Source: Dethiosulfovibrio peptidovorans DSM 11002 (lineage in GTDB: Bacteria; Synergistota; Synergistia; Synergistales; Dethiosulfovibrionaceae). Taken from it: 64,000 nucleotides of DNA. The stretch lies in the NCBI RefSeq assembly GCF_000172975.1, contig NZ_ABTR02000001.1:906501-970500 (forward strand). The letters are read 5' to 3'. Made by a program: the position numbers and the translations under genes. The notes beneath the pieces are model-generated. The model saw only the letters and a program-made list of their open reading frames with translations, had not been told where the DNA came from and searched no databases. Shown here in pieces: positions 43,007-52,265 of the stretch (position 1 is its first letter; each line of letters opens with the position of its first letter).

Positions 43007-44074
43007 CTAATCCTCTAACAGCTCGGGACGAATCGGCAACCGGCCATATTCGCGTCCTGCGTCCATTATCGCCTTGATATTCTCCATGGGAGTACCCTTG
43101 GGGATCTGACAACCGGTGCAGAGGATGAATCCCTTGGGGGAATCCCAGGCCTTCCTTATGCACTCCCTAGCGGACCGGAACACGTCGGCAACAGTCCCGT
43201 TGGCCACAATGTCGACTGGAGGGATGTTGCCGGTAATAACGACTCTGTCTCCCATCACGTTCTTGGCGTCCTCCAGGTCCTCCACGTTATCTATGGAGAA
43301 GTTACCTATACCGGCCTCGACGCAGTCCTCCCATAGAGCCCGGCTCTTCCCGCAGATATGCATGGTTGGCCTGCCTCCGGTGCAATCGGCCACGTGGGTC
43401 ACGTTGCGCTTCATGTAGGGCAGGGAGAAACTCCTGAACTGCTTGGGGCTTATGACGCTGGTGGAGGACACGGGATCGCAGAACCCCACCCCCAATCCCA
43501 GCTGGGCCACCGCCTCTATGTAGCGATCGTTCGACTCGGTTATTACCTCCATCACCTGATGCACCTTCTCGGGGGCCCTGACCATCCACTTGAGCAGATT
43601 CTCCGTCCCCACTACTGAAGCGGCCACGCTGAAGGGCCCTGTCATGGAAGCCCCTATGTCGGCCACGTCCCCCAGGGTATCCTTTATGATCTCCAGGGCC
43701 TTGAGCAACAGAGGAAGCTTGCCGTCCCTACGGGGATCCGCCGGCTCGAGACGATCCACGTCGTCGAAATCCTTCACCACAGGCTCCAGCAGATAGCTGA
43801 TGTTGTCCTCCGGATAGCCTATTCTGGACCCCATGGCCTCCGCCATTCCTCTCAAGGTTGTGGATATGCCTATGCTGTCGTGGTGCAGATAGTCGAACAG
43901 AGCTATCTCCAGCTCGGCCATCTTCTCCGCCGAATGATAATACTCTTTGGTGGTCACTCCTATGAACTCCGATTTTGTAACCCCCATGTCGGGAACCACC
44001 GGGATGCGGTCCATAGACTCTCCCTTGGAGAACGCCGTCATCCGCTCCTTCGGGGTCATTTCATCCTTGAACAC
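43007..44074 (-). CDS. Uroporphyrinogen-decarboxylase-family (MtaA/CmuA-like) methyltransferase
   Basis: 355 residues. The URO-D barrel is recognisable, for example MTPKERMTAFSKGESMDRIPVVPDMG at the start. The zinc-binding pattern of corrinoid methyltransferases is present: MHICGKSRALWEDCVEAG (H-x-C) and a distal ILCTGCQIPKGTPMENI cysteine. This favours methyl transfer from or to a corrinoid protein over haem synthesis, and no haem genes are near. The partner corrinoid protein is not in the window. Start GTG at 44074; an ATG five codons later is possible. Confidence 0.8.
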   Translation of the reverse strand: MFKDEMTPKERMTAFSKGESMDRIPVVPDMGVTKSEFIGVTTKEYYHSAEKMAELEIALFDYLHHDSIGISTTLRGMAEAMGSRIGYPEDNISYLLEPVVKDFDDVDRLEPADPRRDGKLPLLLKALEIIKDTLGDVADIGASMTGPFSVAASVVGTENLLKWMVRAPEKVHQVMEVITESNDRYIEAVAQLGLGVGFCDPVSSTSVISPKQFRSFSLPYMKRNVTHVADCTGGRPTMHICGKSRALWEDCVEAGIGNFSIDNVEDLEDAKNVMGDRVVITGNIPPVDIVANGTVADVFRSARECIRKAWDSPKGFILCTGCQIPKGTPMENIKAIMDAGREYGRLPIRPELLED

Positions 44075-44125
44075 GAAAATTCACTCTTTTTCCCATAAAA
44101 CTATCCCCTTTAGATATTATCTTTA

Positions 44126-44166
44126 TTACTTGAAGTAAGTTTACTGTGTACGATAAAAGCTGTCAA
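44126..44166 (-). promoter_or_regulatory. Promoter with overlapping palindromic operator
   Basis: On the minus strand TTGACA (44161-44166) is 17 bases before TAAACT (44138-44143). A perfect palindrome TTACTT-G-AAGTAA (44126-44138) covers the expected start site near 44131. A repressor bound there would block transcription of the methyltransferase-antiporter operon. No regulator gene is adjacent. Confidence 0.6.
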
Positions 44167-44181
44167 ATGACAAATTCATAC

Positions 44182-44223
44182 AAAAAGCGGAGGCAGATCC
44201 TCAGGGATCTGCCTCCGCTTTTT
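44182..44223 (-). terminator. Terminator after the isoaspartyl dipeptidase gene
   Basis: A 19-bp perfect stem (44182-44200 with 44205-44223; core GCGGAGGCAGATCC) with a TCAG loop and terminal A/T runs that give U-tracts in both directions. Confidence 0.85.
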
Positions 44224-44242
44224 ATGTCTAATTTTTTACGTT

Positions 44243-45424
44243 CTAACTCTCGAAAACTCCCTTTACCGCTACCTCTCCGTCTTCCATCATCACCCGGCCT
44301 CGAGAGACCACGTGACGAATGGAGAGATCCGGGGTCAACACCACGAGATCCGAGTCGTAACCCCGTTCCAGACGGCCCTTTCCTCTCAGCCCAAGGCCGT
44401 CTGCCACGTTGGAGGTGACCATGGCTACAACGGTCTCCAGAGGGGCCAGACCGGCGTCCACCGCCGACTTCATCCGTTCCATAAGGGATCTGGGAGAGCC
44501 CATCGCCATTCCGATCAGCCTCTTACGATCGTCGAATTTAGGTAGGCTTCCGTTTCCGTCGGAGCTGAGGGTTACCGAGGAGAGATCGGCGCCGGCCCTC
44601 AAAAAGGCCTCTATGGCGCCAAGAGCCCGATCGTCCGCGGTTATGTCCGCCCTGCCGCCGCAGAGAACAAGGTCCACCGCCTCCTTAAGGAGATCGTCCG
44701 TCCGACCCACGTGGGTGGGGACAAAGTGACCCGGCGGCACCTCCAGCCCTCGAAGGGCCTCCCTGACCGGGCCGAGCCCGGAGCTCTCCGAACCCATATG
44801 GACGCAGACCACCCCGAACTTGCCGGACAGCATCCCCGCCGTCCTGACGTCCGACACCAGTCGCCTGATCTCCTGGACCGAGGGGTGGGAGCAACGGTGA
44901 TCCGACAGGGCCATCTTGACCCCGATCACCTTGTCTATAAGGACCATGTCCCTCATGATCGATCCGGTCATGGCGGGGGAGGGTATACGATATGAGCCGG
45001 TGTATATCCACGTGCTCAATCCCTCTGCCTCTAGCCCTCTGGCCTTAGCCAGAAGCTCCTCCAGAGAGCGGGACACCCCGTCGGTACCGAGCAGTCCGAC
45101 CGCTCCTGTGACCCCGGCCTCCAAAAATGACGAAAGCTCGGCAGGAGGGGTTCTGAACTCCGGGCCTCCCTCTCCTCCAGCGCCGTTGAAGTGATTATGC
45201 TGATCTATGAACCCCGGAACCACCTTGCATCCCCCGGCATCCAGAACCTTGAGGTCTGGAAAGACGGACCTCAAGGTTAATTCATCCATAGATGGTTCAA
45301 CCGATTCGATCCTTCCCCCTAGGGATAGAAAATCCACCGTCTTCGTCTTGGTTGAAACCGGGAAAAACGACGTGCCTCCCTTTATTAAAAGTGGACTCAC
45401 CTTACAAAAACGGTTCAAGCCCAT
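44243..45424 (-). CDS. iadA: Isoaspartyl dipeptidase (beta-aspartyl peptidase), amidohydrolase family
   Basis: 393 residues. Metal-site motifs are in order: VVPGFIDQHNHFNGAGGEGGP (HxH), WIYTGSYRIP, GVKMALSDHRCS with the lysine expected to be carbamylated, PTHVGRTDDLL, and LSSDGNGSLPKF with the catalytic aspartate. This matches IadA, which hydrolyses isoaspartyl dipeptides from damaged proteins and suits a peptide fermenter. It has its own promoter and terminator. Confidence 0.9.
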   Translation of the reverse strand: MGLNRFCKVSPLLIKGGTSFFPVSTKTKTVDFLSLGGRIESVEPSMDELTLRSVFPDLKVLDAGGCKVVPGFIDQHNHFNGAGGEGGPEFRTPPAELSSFLEAGVTGAVGLLGTDGVSRSLEELLAKARGLEAEGLSTWIYTGSYRIPSPAMTGSIMRDMVLIDKVIGVKMALSDHRCSHPSVQEIRRLVSDVRTAGMLSGKFGVVCVHMGSESSGLGPVREALRGLEVPPGHFVPTHVGRTDDLLKEAVDLVLCGGRADITADDRALGAIEAFLRAGADLSSVTLSSDGNGSLPKFDDRKRLIGMAMGSPRSLMERMKSAVDAGLAPLETVVAMVTSNVADGLGLRGKGRLERGYDSDLVVLTPDLSIRHVVSRGRVMMEDGEVAVKGVFES

Positions 45425-45485
45425 CGACCCCTTCCCTTCTCTTTATGGATACTAACTACGTACACTTTATTTGTATCCATAAAAG

Positions 45486-45514
45486 ATAATAAACCTCAGA
45501 GATCGAGCTGTCAA
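45486..45514 (-). promoter_or_regulatory. Consensus promoter for iadA
   Basis: On the minus strand TTGACA (45509-45514), exactly 17 bases, then TATTAT (45486-45491). It lies 62 bases before the iadA ATG. A TACAAT at 45531-45536 on the plus strand may be the -10 of the divergent gene. Confidence 0.75.
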
Positions 45515-45568
45515 CTACGGAACAAAGATGTACAATACGGTAAACGTCGCATATAGGGAGGTATATTC

Positions 45569-46516
45569 ATGGACAGTTTATACGTTGGGGCCGCCAGAGA
45601 CCTGATCACGGCCTGCATAGATCTCCAGAAGTTGAACAAATACATCAGAGACCACGAAGGGATGCCTCCGGCTTTTTTCATGGCGATACCGGGAGAGTCG
45701 GCGCCTCTCATGACCAGCCTGGCTGTGGACGACAACGACAAGATATCACTGTCCCTCGGCAGGGGGTATCACGATCTGGACGAGGAGTTCAGCAGGGATC
45801 CACAGGGGGTATCGGCCTTTTTCTTCACCTGCACCATCGGGACGAAGGACTCCCTGTCCGATCAGGCCCTGGAGTGGTACGACTCGATAGAATACGAACC
45901 GGACGGGATCCTGTACCCCGAGCCGCTGGTCTACGACGATTTTTTCGACAGCGTAAGGTGTCCCGAGGCGGGAGAGATTATCTGCTTTCTATACGCGATA
46001 AAGGCTGTAATAGAGCTCTGTAAGAAGGGGACCATCATGACAGAGGACTTCAGGGAGAGAAGGCCCACCGTCTTCGTGTCGGGCCATCCCTCCTGTCCCC
46101 TCATAGGGATAGGAGAGGAGTTGTTCCATCGGGATACCTTCGCAGAGGTGGAGGCCCTTCCGTCCATGGACCGGTCGATCAGGGAGCTGCCGGTTATCGA
46201 TACCGGCTGGACCGTGGGAGCCAAGAAACTGGGAAGAGAAGATAGAGGCGGGCAGACCTTCATGGTCGTCGAGCTGGAGGGAGAGACCACCTCTGGAAAA
46301 AAGATACCTGTGAACGGAGGCGGCCTCATATCCCTATGGAAGACCCTGGAGACCCTCTTCTCGACGGGAGCCATGGGGAAGCCGGGCATACCGGCCAGGC
46401 TAAGGATATGCCACCCCGGCCTGGCCCCCATGGCGAAGACCTTCATAGGAGACATGGTGGAGGTGACCCAGGCGGACCCCACCGATTCCATGGCGGTTCT
46501 TTTGAATCTCGAGTGA
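45569..46516 (+). CDS. Conserved-looking cytoplasmic protein of unknown function
   Basis: 315 residues, no signal peptide or membrane segment, strong ribosome site (AGGGAGG). The N-terminal third has AGMPPAFFMAIPGESAPLM-like text and GRGYHDLDEEFSRD. The C-terminal half contains RPTVFVSGHPSCPLIGIGEEL and ARLRICHPGLAPMAKTFIGDM. The even codon use and balanced composition say it is a real gene. I do not recognise the family; no nucleotide-binding or metal motif is convincing. It is a single-gene unit between a divergent iadA and a terminator. Confidence 0.65.
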   Translation: MDSLYVGAARDLITACIDLQKLNKYIRDHEGMPPAFFMAIPGESAPLMTSLAVDDNDKISLSLGRGYHDLDEEFSRDPQGVSAFFFTCTIGTKDSLSDQALEWYDSIEYEPDGILYPEPLVYDDFFDSVRCPEAGEIICFLYAIKAVIELCKKGTIMTEDFRERRPTVFVSGHPSCPLIGIGEELFHRDTFAEVEALPSMDRSIRELPVIDTGWTVGAKKLGREDRGGQTFMVVELEGETTSGKKIPVNGGGLISLWKTLETLFSTGAMGKPGIPARLRICHPGLAPMAKTFIGDMVEVTQADPTDSMAVLLNLE

Positions 46517-46525
46517 GGAAAAAGA

Positions 46526-46555
46526 CGAAGGGAGCCCGTTTCCGGGCTCCCTTCG
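46526..46555. terminator. Bidirectional terminator
   Basis: CGAAGGGAGCCCG pairs with CGGGCTCCCTTCG around a TTTC loop between the convergent unknown gene and hcp. The plus-strand 5' flank GAGGAAAAAGA supplies a U-rich tail for hcp transcripts. Confidence 0.75.
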
Positions 46556-46573
46556 CGGTTCATCCGATATGGA

Positions 46574-48241
46574 TCACCTGCCCGCCATGATGGCGGCCAC
46601 GTCCTCCTCCACCGTTCCGATTCCCCTTATGCCGAAGTTGTCCACCAGCACCTTGGCGACGTTGGGCGAGAGGAAGGCGGGAAGAGTCGGGCCGAGGCGG
46701 ATATCCTTGACCCCTAAAAAGAGCAGGGCCAGAAGTACGGCCACGGCCTTCTGTTCGTACCAGGCGATATCGTAGGAGATGGGCAGCTCGTTGATATCCT
46801 CCAGGCCGAAAGCCTCCTTCAGCTTGAGAGCGATAACGGCCAACGAGTAGGAATCGTTGCACTGACCGGCGTCTAGCACCCTGGGAATGCCGCCTATATC
46901 TCCCAGGTTCAGCTTATTATAGCGATACTTGGCGCATCCCGCCGTCAGTATAACGGCGTCTTTGGGAAGGGCCTCGGCGACCTCCTTGTAGTAGTCTCTC
47001 GTCTTGTGACGACCGTCGCATCCGGCCATTACGACGAAGCGCTTGATAGCGCCGCTCTTCACGGCTTCCACGATCTTGTCCGCCAGAGCCATCACCTGAT
47101 CGTGGGCGAACCCTCCGACGATCTTTCCCGTCTCCAGCTCTGTCGGGGCCGGACAGGATTTGGCCTTCTCTATCACGGCGGAGAAGTCCTTGGGCTTTCC
47201 GTCCTCCCTGTCGGGGATGTGGACCACCCCGGGATAACCGGTCATGCCGGTGGTGAATAGCCTGTCCTTGTAGGTGTTCTTCGACTTCAGAGGCACAAGG
47301 CAGTTGGTGGTCATCAGTATGGCTCCGTTGAAAGCCTCGAACTCGTCGTTCTGAAGCCACCAGGAGTTGCCGTAGTTCCCCACGAAATGGTCGTACTTCT
47401 TGAAGGCCGGGTAGTAGTGGGCCGGAAGCATCTCCCCGTGGGTGTAGACATCCACGCCGGTTCCCTCGGTCTGCTTGAGCAGGTCCTCCATGTCTCTCAG
47501 GTCGTGGCCGCTGATAAGTATGGCCGTATTGTTCCGAACCCCCAGCTCTACCTCGGTGATCTCCGGCTTGCCGTAGGTCTCGGTGTTGGCCTTGTCCAGA
47601 AGGGCCATGGTCTGTACAGCGAAATCGCCGGCCTTCATGACCATGGCGACCATCTCGTCCACAGACAGGTCCTTCGTGGTGGAGTCCAGGGCCTCCATGA
47701 AGAAGCCGTAGATCTTCGGATCCTCGTAGCCCAGCACGGCGGCGTGGTCTCCGTAGGCGGCTATCCCCTTAAGGCCTATGACCAGAAGCTCCCTGAGGGA
47801 ACGAACGTCCTCGTTCTCCGTCGCCAGCACCCCCACAGAGAGGGCCTTGTCGGCGTACTCGGATATGGAGCCGTCCCAGATGGCGCAGTCCGGAACGGAA
47901 CCGTCGAAGCTTCGCCCTTCCTTCTCTTTATAGGCGGCCTCGAAACGAGCTCTTAGATCGTCCCTTCTCTTGATACCCTCGCCTATGAGCTCGACGAAGC
48001 GGTCGTCGTCCCAGTTGGCGTTGGTTATGGTGGCGAAGAGTCCCTGGGCTATGAAGAGCCCGTCGGATTTATCCAAAACCCCCAGATTTTCGGCTTTCTT
48101 CCCCCAGACGGCTATCCCCTTTAAGACGTATATCAGAAGATCCTGTAGGTTGGCGGTGGATTCGGGCTTTCCGCAGACCCCCCTGACGGTGCAACCCGAG
48201 TTCTTGGCGGTCTCCTGACACTGGAAACAGAACATGGACAT
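46574..48241 (-). CDS. hcp: Hybrid-cluster protein (hydroxylamine reductase)
   Basis: 555 residues from the ATG at 48241, eight bases after GGGGGAG; an in-frame ATG thirteen codons upstream has no site. The N-terminal cluster motif [21 protein letters not shown] gives C-x2-C...C-x5-C. Hybrid-cluster ligands are seen in [52 protein letters not shown] and the C-terminal [13 protein letters not shown]. Hcp reduces NO or hydroxylamine and protects anaerobes from nitrosative stress. It is divergent from a Crp/Fnr regulator with a palindromic site between them. Confidence 0.95.
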   Translation of the reverse strand: MSMFCFQCQETAKNSGCTVRGVCGKPESTANLQDLLIYVLKGIAVWGKKAENLGVLDKSDGLFIAQGLFATITNANWDDDRFVELIGEGIKRRDDLRARFEAAYKEKEGRSFDGSVPDCAIWDGSISEYADKALSVGVLATENEDVRSLRELLVIGLKGIAAYGDHAAVLGYEDPKIYGFFMEALDSTTKDLSVDEMVAMVMKAGDFAVQTMALLDKANTETYGKPEITEVELGVRNNTAILISGHDLRDMEDLLKQTEGTGVDVYTHGEMLPAHYYPAFKKYDHFVGNYGNSWWLQNDEFEAFNGAILMTTNCLVPLKSKNTYKDRLFTTGMTGYPGVVHIPDREDGKPKDFSAVIEKAKSCPAPTELETGKIVGGFAHDQVMALADKIVEAVKSGAIKRFVVMAGCDGRHKTRDYYKEVAEALPKDAVILTAGCAKYRYNKLNLGDIGGIPRVLDAGQCNDSYSLAVIALKLKEAFGLEDINELPISYDIAWYEQKAVAVLLALLFLGVKDIRLGPTLPAFLSPNVAKVLVDNFGIRGIGTVEEDVAAIMAGR

Positions 48242-48309
48242 TCTTTCATCTCCCCCTCTGTGTAAGGTTATAATAAGCACGGGGAAACTTATCCCCGCAC
48301 ATCACGCTT

Positions 48310-48355
48310 ATCATAATGGACTATGAAAAAACATATATCCTTGACCGACGTCAAG
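48310..48355 (-). promoter_or_regulatory. HcpR/FNR-like site and hcp promoter
   Basis: CTTGAC-CGAC-GTCAAG (48340-48355) is a perfect inverted repeat of the kind bound by Crp/Fnr proteins, close to the known HcpR-type consensus. On the hcp strand a TATGAT -10 box lies at 48310-48315, placing the site centre about 42-44 bases upstream of transcription start, the activator position for this family. The same site is only about 30 bases before the regulator's own start codon, so autoregulation is likely. Confidence 0.7.
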
Positions 48356-48377
48356 AAAACGAGGGGGGATTCGCCAG

Positions 48378-49082
48378 GTGACCATGGAAAAGGCGATGGA
48401 GAGGATTCCCGGATTCAACGGACTTTCCCGGGATGAGACCGAAAAGATACTCTCGATCTCCATACTCAAGAAGGCGAGAAAAAAGGAGATAATCTTCTCC
48501 GACGGGGAGGTCGGAGAGGGGTTCTTCGCCGTGCTCAGAGGCAGGGTGAGGGTCTACAAGATGTCCGAGGAGGGGCGAGAGGTGATACTCCACGTCTGCG
48601 GCCCGGGGGACCACTTCGGCCAGGTGTCCATGTTCGCCGGAAAAAACTATCCCGCCTGGGCCCAGGCCATGTCCGACTCGAAGCTGCTGCTCTTTCCTAG
48701 GAGGGCCTTTCTGGATCTGTTGTCCAGAGAGCCTCAGATAGCCATGTCTATGATGTCCGGCCTTTCCTCCAAGATGAGAGAGCTTACGCTACAGGTGGAG
48801 AGTCTGGCCCTCAAGGAGGTCCCGGGGCGACTGGCGTCGTATCTCATCATGCTGGCTGAGGAGAAAAAATCTCCCGGAAGCCTGCATCTGGACATTCCGA
48901 AATGGCAACTGGCCTCCGTTCTGGGGACTACCCCGGAGACCCTATCTCGGATATTCTCCGACATGACCGATCGAGGGCTGATAGATCTGGACAGGAGGGA
49001 CGTCACGCTTCTGGACCACACCGCCCTGAAGGAACTGGCGGAACACGGCAGATTCTACGACGTCAGGACCCCAAAAAAATAG
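48378..49082 (+). CDS. Crp/Fnr-family transcriptional regulator (HcpR-like)
   Basis: 234 residues. The cyclic-nucleotide-binding-like beta-barrel contains IIFSDGEVGEGFFAVLRGRVRVYKM and HVCGPGDHFGQVSMFAGKNYP. A dimer helix follows, then a C-terminal HTH: PKWQLASVLGTTPETLSRIFSDMTDRGLI. No N-terminal FNR-type cysteine cluster is present, so it does not sense O2 through [4Fe-4S]. The position opposite hcp argues for a nitrosative-stress regulator. Start GTG 48378 (GAGGGGGG upstream); ATG 48384 is possible. Confidence 0.88.
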   Translation: MTMEKAMERIPGFNGLSRDETEKILSISILKKARKKEIIFSDGEVGEGFFAVLRGRVRVYKMSEEGREVILHVCGPGDHFGQVSMFAGKNYPAWAQAMSDSKLLLFPRRAFLDLLSREPQIAMSMMSGLSSKMRELTLQVESLALKEVPGRLASYLIMLAEEKKSPGSLHLDIPKWQLASVLGTTPETLSRIFSDMTDRGLIDLDRRDVTLLDHTALKELAEHGRFYDVRTPKK

Positions 49083-49108
49083 GAGACGGCCCGAAAGGAC
49101 CGCCTCCT
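49073..49108 (-). terminator. Terminator of the small secreted protein gene
   Basis: On the minus strand a 12-bp stem with two wobbles (AGGAGGCGGTCC with GGGCCGTCTCCT, TTTC loop) is followed by ATTTTTTT. It overlaps the last codons of the convergent regulator gene. Confidence 0.75.
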
Positions 49109-49154
49109 GACCTGTGAGAGAGAAAATCCCAGTTAAACCGGAATCTTAACGTGG

Positions 49155-49571
49155 CTATTTCTCCTCTATGGAATCGATCATACCCTCCATCTGAGGGTGA
49201 TCCCCTATCATCACCAACATGATGTACTCGGAGTCGTCGCCACAGAGCACGGCGTTGCACTCGACACCACTGGGATTCTGGAAGCCGAACATGTACACGT
49301 CACCATCCTCTTCCGGTTCGGTGGCGTTGAGTTGCTGGGCATAGGCATATGCGAGGTCTTTTATCGCCGTCCCGTCGTTGTCCTCTACAGTCACGGTAAG
49401 AGCGGCGGACTTATCGTTCGCCATAATCGTGACGGTGCTTCCGTCCTGAGATACCCTCCATCCGTCGGGAACTTCAATGGAAAAACGGGGATATTCGACA
49501 GTAGCGGCAAAGGCACTCAGTGAAAGGGCAAGAACGAGCACCAGCAAAAGCAGAAAACATCTCTTCTTCAT
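49155..49571 (-). CDS. Small secreted protein of unknown function
   Basis: 138 residues. A clear signal peptide (MKKRCFLLLLVLVLALSLSAFA) precedes a compact domain starting VEYPRFSIEVPDGWRVSQDGSTVTIM, a style seen in small periplasmic proteins with a PsbP/DUF-like fold. No lipobox is present: the cysteine at residue 5 lies within the basic start of the signal. Function unknown. It is a monocistronic unit. Confidence 0.65.
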   Translation of the reverse strand: MKKRCFLLLLVLVLALSLSAFAATVEYPRFSIEVPDGWRVSQDGSTVTIMANDKSAALTVTVEDNDGTAIKDLAYAYAQQLNATEPEEDGDVYMFGFQNPSGVECNAVLCGDDSEYIMLVMIGDHPQMEGMIDSIEEK

Positions 49572-49746
49572 AGTAAAGAAAACCTCCTCGATTACGGCGA
49601 CGGCGCCGTTTTTTCACACGATAAAATTCTACATTCCGGACGGCATGGTCGTCCATAACCCGAGGTCGAGGTTTTAAAGAGAGACGAAATTTTTTTTCGA
49701 AAAACGCAACTCCATCGACGACACCCCCGAAAGGAGAGCTCCACCT

Positions 49747-52248
49747 GTGACGAGAGACCGTCTATTCTCACCCCCTAAATACGGAACTCAAACCATATAC
49801 AGAAAACGAATGGGAGCTTTTCTCGACAAAAATATTATACAAAATAAAAGATGGGTCTACATTGAGGCCCCATCGGGATTCGGAAAGACCGTATCCATCT
49901 CCCGATGGATCAGCCCCCTCAGGAACAAGCTGGCATGGATAAACCTCTCCATCGACGACGACGTTCCGGAACGTTTCGTTCACAAGCTGGTGAAGGCCAT
50001 GGCCTTCGCTCAGAAGTCCAACAGAAAACTCGCCAAGGCCGCCGAATCGACAGGTCCACCTCGGGAGGTGCTGTACCGATCCGTCTCGTCCCTTTTAGAC
50101 AACGACAAGAACTACGTCGTGGTCGTAGACGACTTTCAACACATATCCGACAACGAAACCCTGGAGATATTATCAGAGCTGGCGATAAATCCATCCTTTC
50201 GATTTACTTTATGCATACTCAGCAGAAAAGGCCCCCCGAAGGAGCTGTCCCCCTCGATACTGAACGGCAATATGGCACTGATGACGGAGGAATACCTCGT
50301 CATGGACGAAGAGGAGATATCCTCCATGATGACCAAGCACCATATGAGCCGGAGAAAATCGGAAGAGGTCATATCCGAGACGAAGGGGTGGCCGGTAGCG
50401 GTAAACTCCTATCTGATGGGAGACGAAGGCGACTGGAGCCTTCTGGACGACTATCTCGACTCCCGGGTGTGGGACAGATGGCCCGAGGAGGTCAGGGAAT
50501 TCATGGTAAGGGCAGCACCCTGTCCCAGGCTGGACGAGGATATATGCCGCAGCCTGAACGGATCGAGAAACTACGAGCCCCTTCTGAAACACATCCGCAG
50601 CAGCGACGCCTTCCTGGAAAACTCGGAGGACGGCGGATACAGCATATTCCCCCCCTTCAGGGAGTACCTGCTCAGAAGGATGAACTCCCAGCTGAGTAAA
50701 GACAGGATCGACGAGATACATCGGTATCTTGGCAGAATATTCTTCGACGAAGGGGACTACCTGGTAGCGGCGGATCTATACGTGAGGTGCCTCTGCCTCT
50801 CCGGACTGTCCGACTGCTGCACGGCCATGACGAAATACAGAAAGGAGATCTCGGTCCACAGCAGATTCCGTTTCTTCAAGGAGAGAGTGTTAGGACGGAT
50901 CAAGTTCACCGAAGACGAGGGACTGCCTCTTCTGGCCCAATCGGCCTTCATGTACTACCTGGACGGCAACGCCGAAAGGTTCACCGAGATCATGGACATG
51001 CTGTACAAGAGGGCGGAGAGATGCGGAGACGGCCCCTTCGCGTCCTTTCTGACATTGCTGAAGGTCCTGGACTTCAGGATACCTCTGAATCTCTACCTTG
51101 AGAGGGTGATAGACGGCAAGGAGACTCCCACGTCGTCCATATGCTTCGGAAAATCCCCGTCTCCCGGAACTTTCACCGCCAATATGCCCTTGATGCACAG
51201 ATCCCTCAGGGAGAGGTCCGACCTGGCTCTGTCGATGGAGGAGCTTCACAAAACAATGGCTAGATACAGGGAACCTCTGAAGAAATTTCTGGGACAAGAT
51301 CACATCATACTTCGGGAATGTCAATTCGCCGGGGTACTGTATGAACAAAACCACCTAGAGGAAGCCTACCATCATGCGGTGGAGGCTCAAACCGTTGTAA
51401 TGAAGGTAAACTGCCGTCGTGACGTCCGTTTCTGCTCCGACATGATACTGATCCACATTCTAAAGGCCATGGGACGAAGAGACGAGGCGTCAATGATAGC
51501 TTGCGAGATGGAGAGACAGATCAACCGCGACAGAGCCAACGACCTGATCCCCAACCTCAAAGCCTGGAGATTCCGGGAAAGGATGGTCTCAGGAGACGGA
51601 ACGGCTGCGGAGGAGTGGCTGATATCCTACGGAGAAAACCCTATTTTACAGCCGGACCTATACGACATCTACCGACACTTCACCACCGAGAGGGCTCTTA
51701 TTGCATCGGGAAAACCTGCTTTAGCCGTCCTGTTCGGGGAAAAACTTCTCCGTCTAAGCCAAGACTTCAATAGACCTATGGACGAGCTTGAATCCTACAT
51801 CCTCCTCTCCACGGCCTACTGGAGCACCGACGACAGAACACGGTCCTACGAATACATCGAAAAAGCTCTGGCCCTGGCCGAACCTTACGGCTACGTGAGG
51901 ATGTTTCTCGACGAGGCCCTGTCGATAAAGCCGATGATGGTCTCGTTTCTCAGGAGGACGAAATCCGACGGCAGGCGGATATCCGGCTTCGCCTCCGAGG
52001 TGGCCCTGGCCGTCACCGGAACTAGTTACGAAGACGTTGTCCCGAGCCTCGAAGAGACCTCTTTGAGCGAGAGGCAGATGAGGATTCTGGCCCTGCTCAA
52101 GGGTAACGGCAGCTACAGGGATATAGCGGAGGATCTAGGCATAGCCCACTCCACCGCCAAATACCACGTGACCAGACTCTACCGTTTTCTGGGAGTCTCG
52201 AACGGGGCGGAAGCCCTGAGAAAAGCCCGCTCCATGGGGATAATATGA
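49747..52248 (+). CDS. MalT-like large ATP-binding LuxR-family regulator
   Basis: 833 residues. The N-terminal AAA/STAND ATPase has Walker A EAPSGFGKTVSISRW (about residues 39-53), WINLSIDDD, Walker B NYVVVVDDFQHI and a GWPVAVNSYLM sensor region. A long helical TPR-like middle follows. The C-terminal LuxR HTH reads SLSERQMRILALLKG...YRDIAEDLGIAHSTAKYHVTRLYRFLGV. Such proteins switch on operons after binding an inducer. It overlaps the acetamidase gene's region and is upstream of the grd genes, so it may control one of them. GTG start with AAAGGAGAG. Confidence 0.88.
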   Translation: MTRDRLFSPPKYGTQTIYRKRMGAFLDKNIIQNKRWVYIEAPSGFGKTVSISRWISPLRNKLAWINLSIDDDVPERFVHKLVKAMAFAQKSNRKLAKAAESTGPPREVLYRSVSSLLDNDKNYVVVVDDFQHISDNETLEILSELAINPSFRFTLCILSRKGPPKELSPSILNGNMALMTEEYLVMDEEEISSMMTKHHMSRRKSEEVISETKGWPVAVNSYLMGDEGDWSLLDDYLDSRVWDRWPEEVREFMVRAAPCPRLDEDICRSLNGSRNYEPLLKHIRSSDAFLENSEDGGYSIFPPFREYLLRRMNSQLSKDRIDEIHRYLGRIFFDEGDYLVAADLYVRCLCLSGLSDCCTAMTKYRKEISVHSRFRFFKERVLGRIKFTEDEGLPLLAQSAFMYYLDGNAERFTEIMDMLYKRAERCGDGPFASFLTLLKVLDFRIPLNLYLERVIDGKETPTSSICFGKSPSPGTFTANMPLMHRSLRERSDLALSMEELHKTMARYREPLKKFLGQDHIILRECQFAGVLYEQNHLEEAYHHAVEAQTVVMKVNCRRDVRFCSDMILIHILKAMGRRDEASMIACEMERQINRDRANDLIPNLKAWRFRERMVSGDGTAAEEWLISYGENPILQPDLYDIYRHFTTERALIASGKPALAVLFGEKLLRLSQDFNRPMDELESYILLSTAYWSTDDRTRSYEYIEKALALAEPYGYVRMFLDEALSIKPMMVSFLRRTKSDGRRISGFASEVALAVTGTSYEDVVPSLEETSLSERQMRILALLKGNGSYRDIAEDLGIAHSTAKYHVTRLYRFLGVSNGAEALRKARSMGII

Positions 52249-52265
52249 AGGGAGGAACAGCGAGG

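Noticed and set aside
41671-43077. A 468-codon plus-strand frame opposite the NhaC gene
   Set aside because: Antisense to a motif-rich membrane protein gene; its translation is low-complexity and polar.
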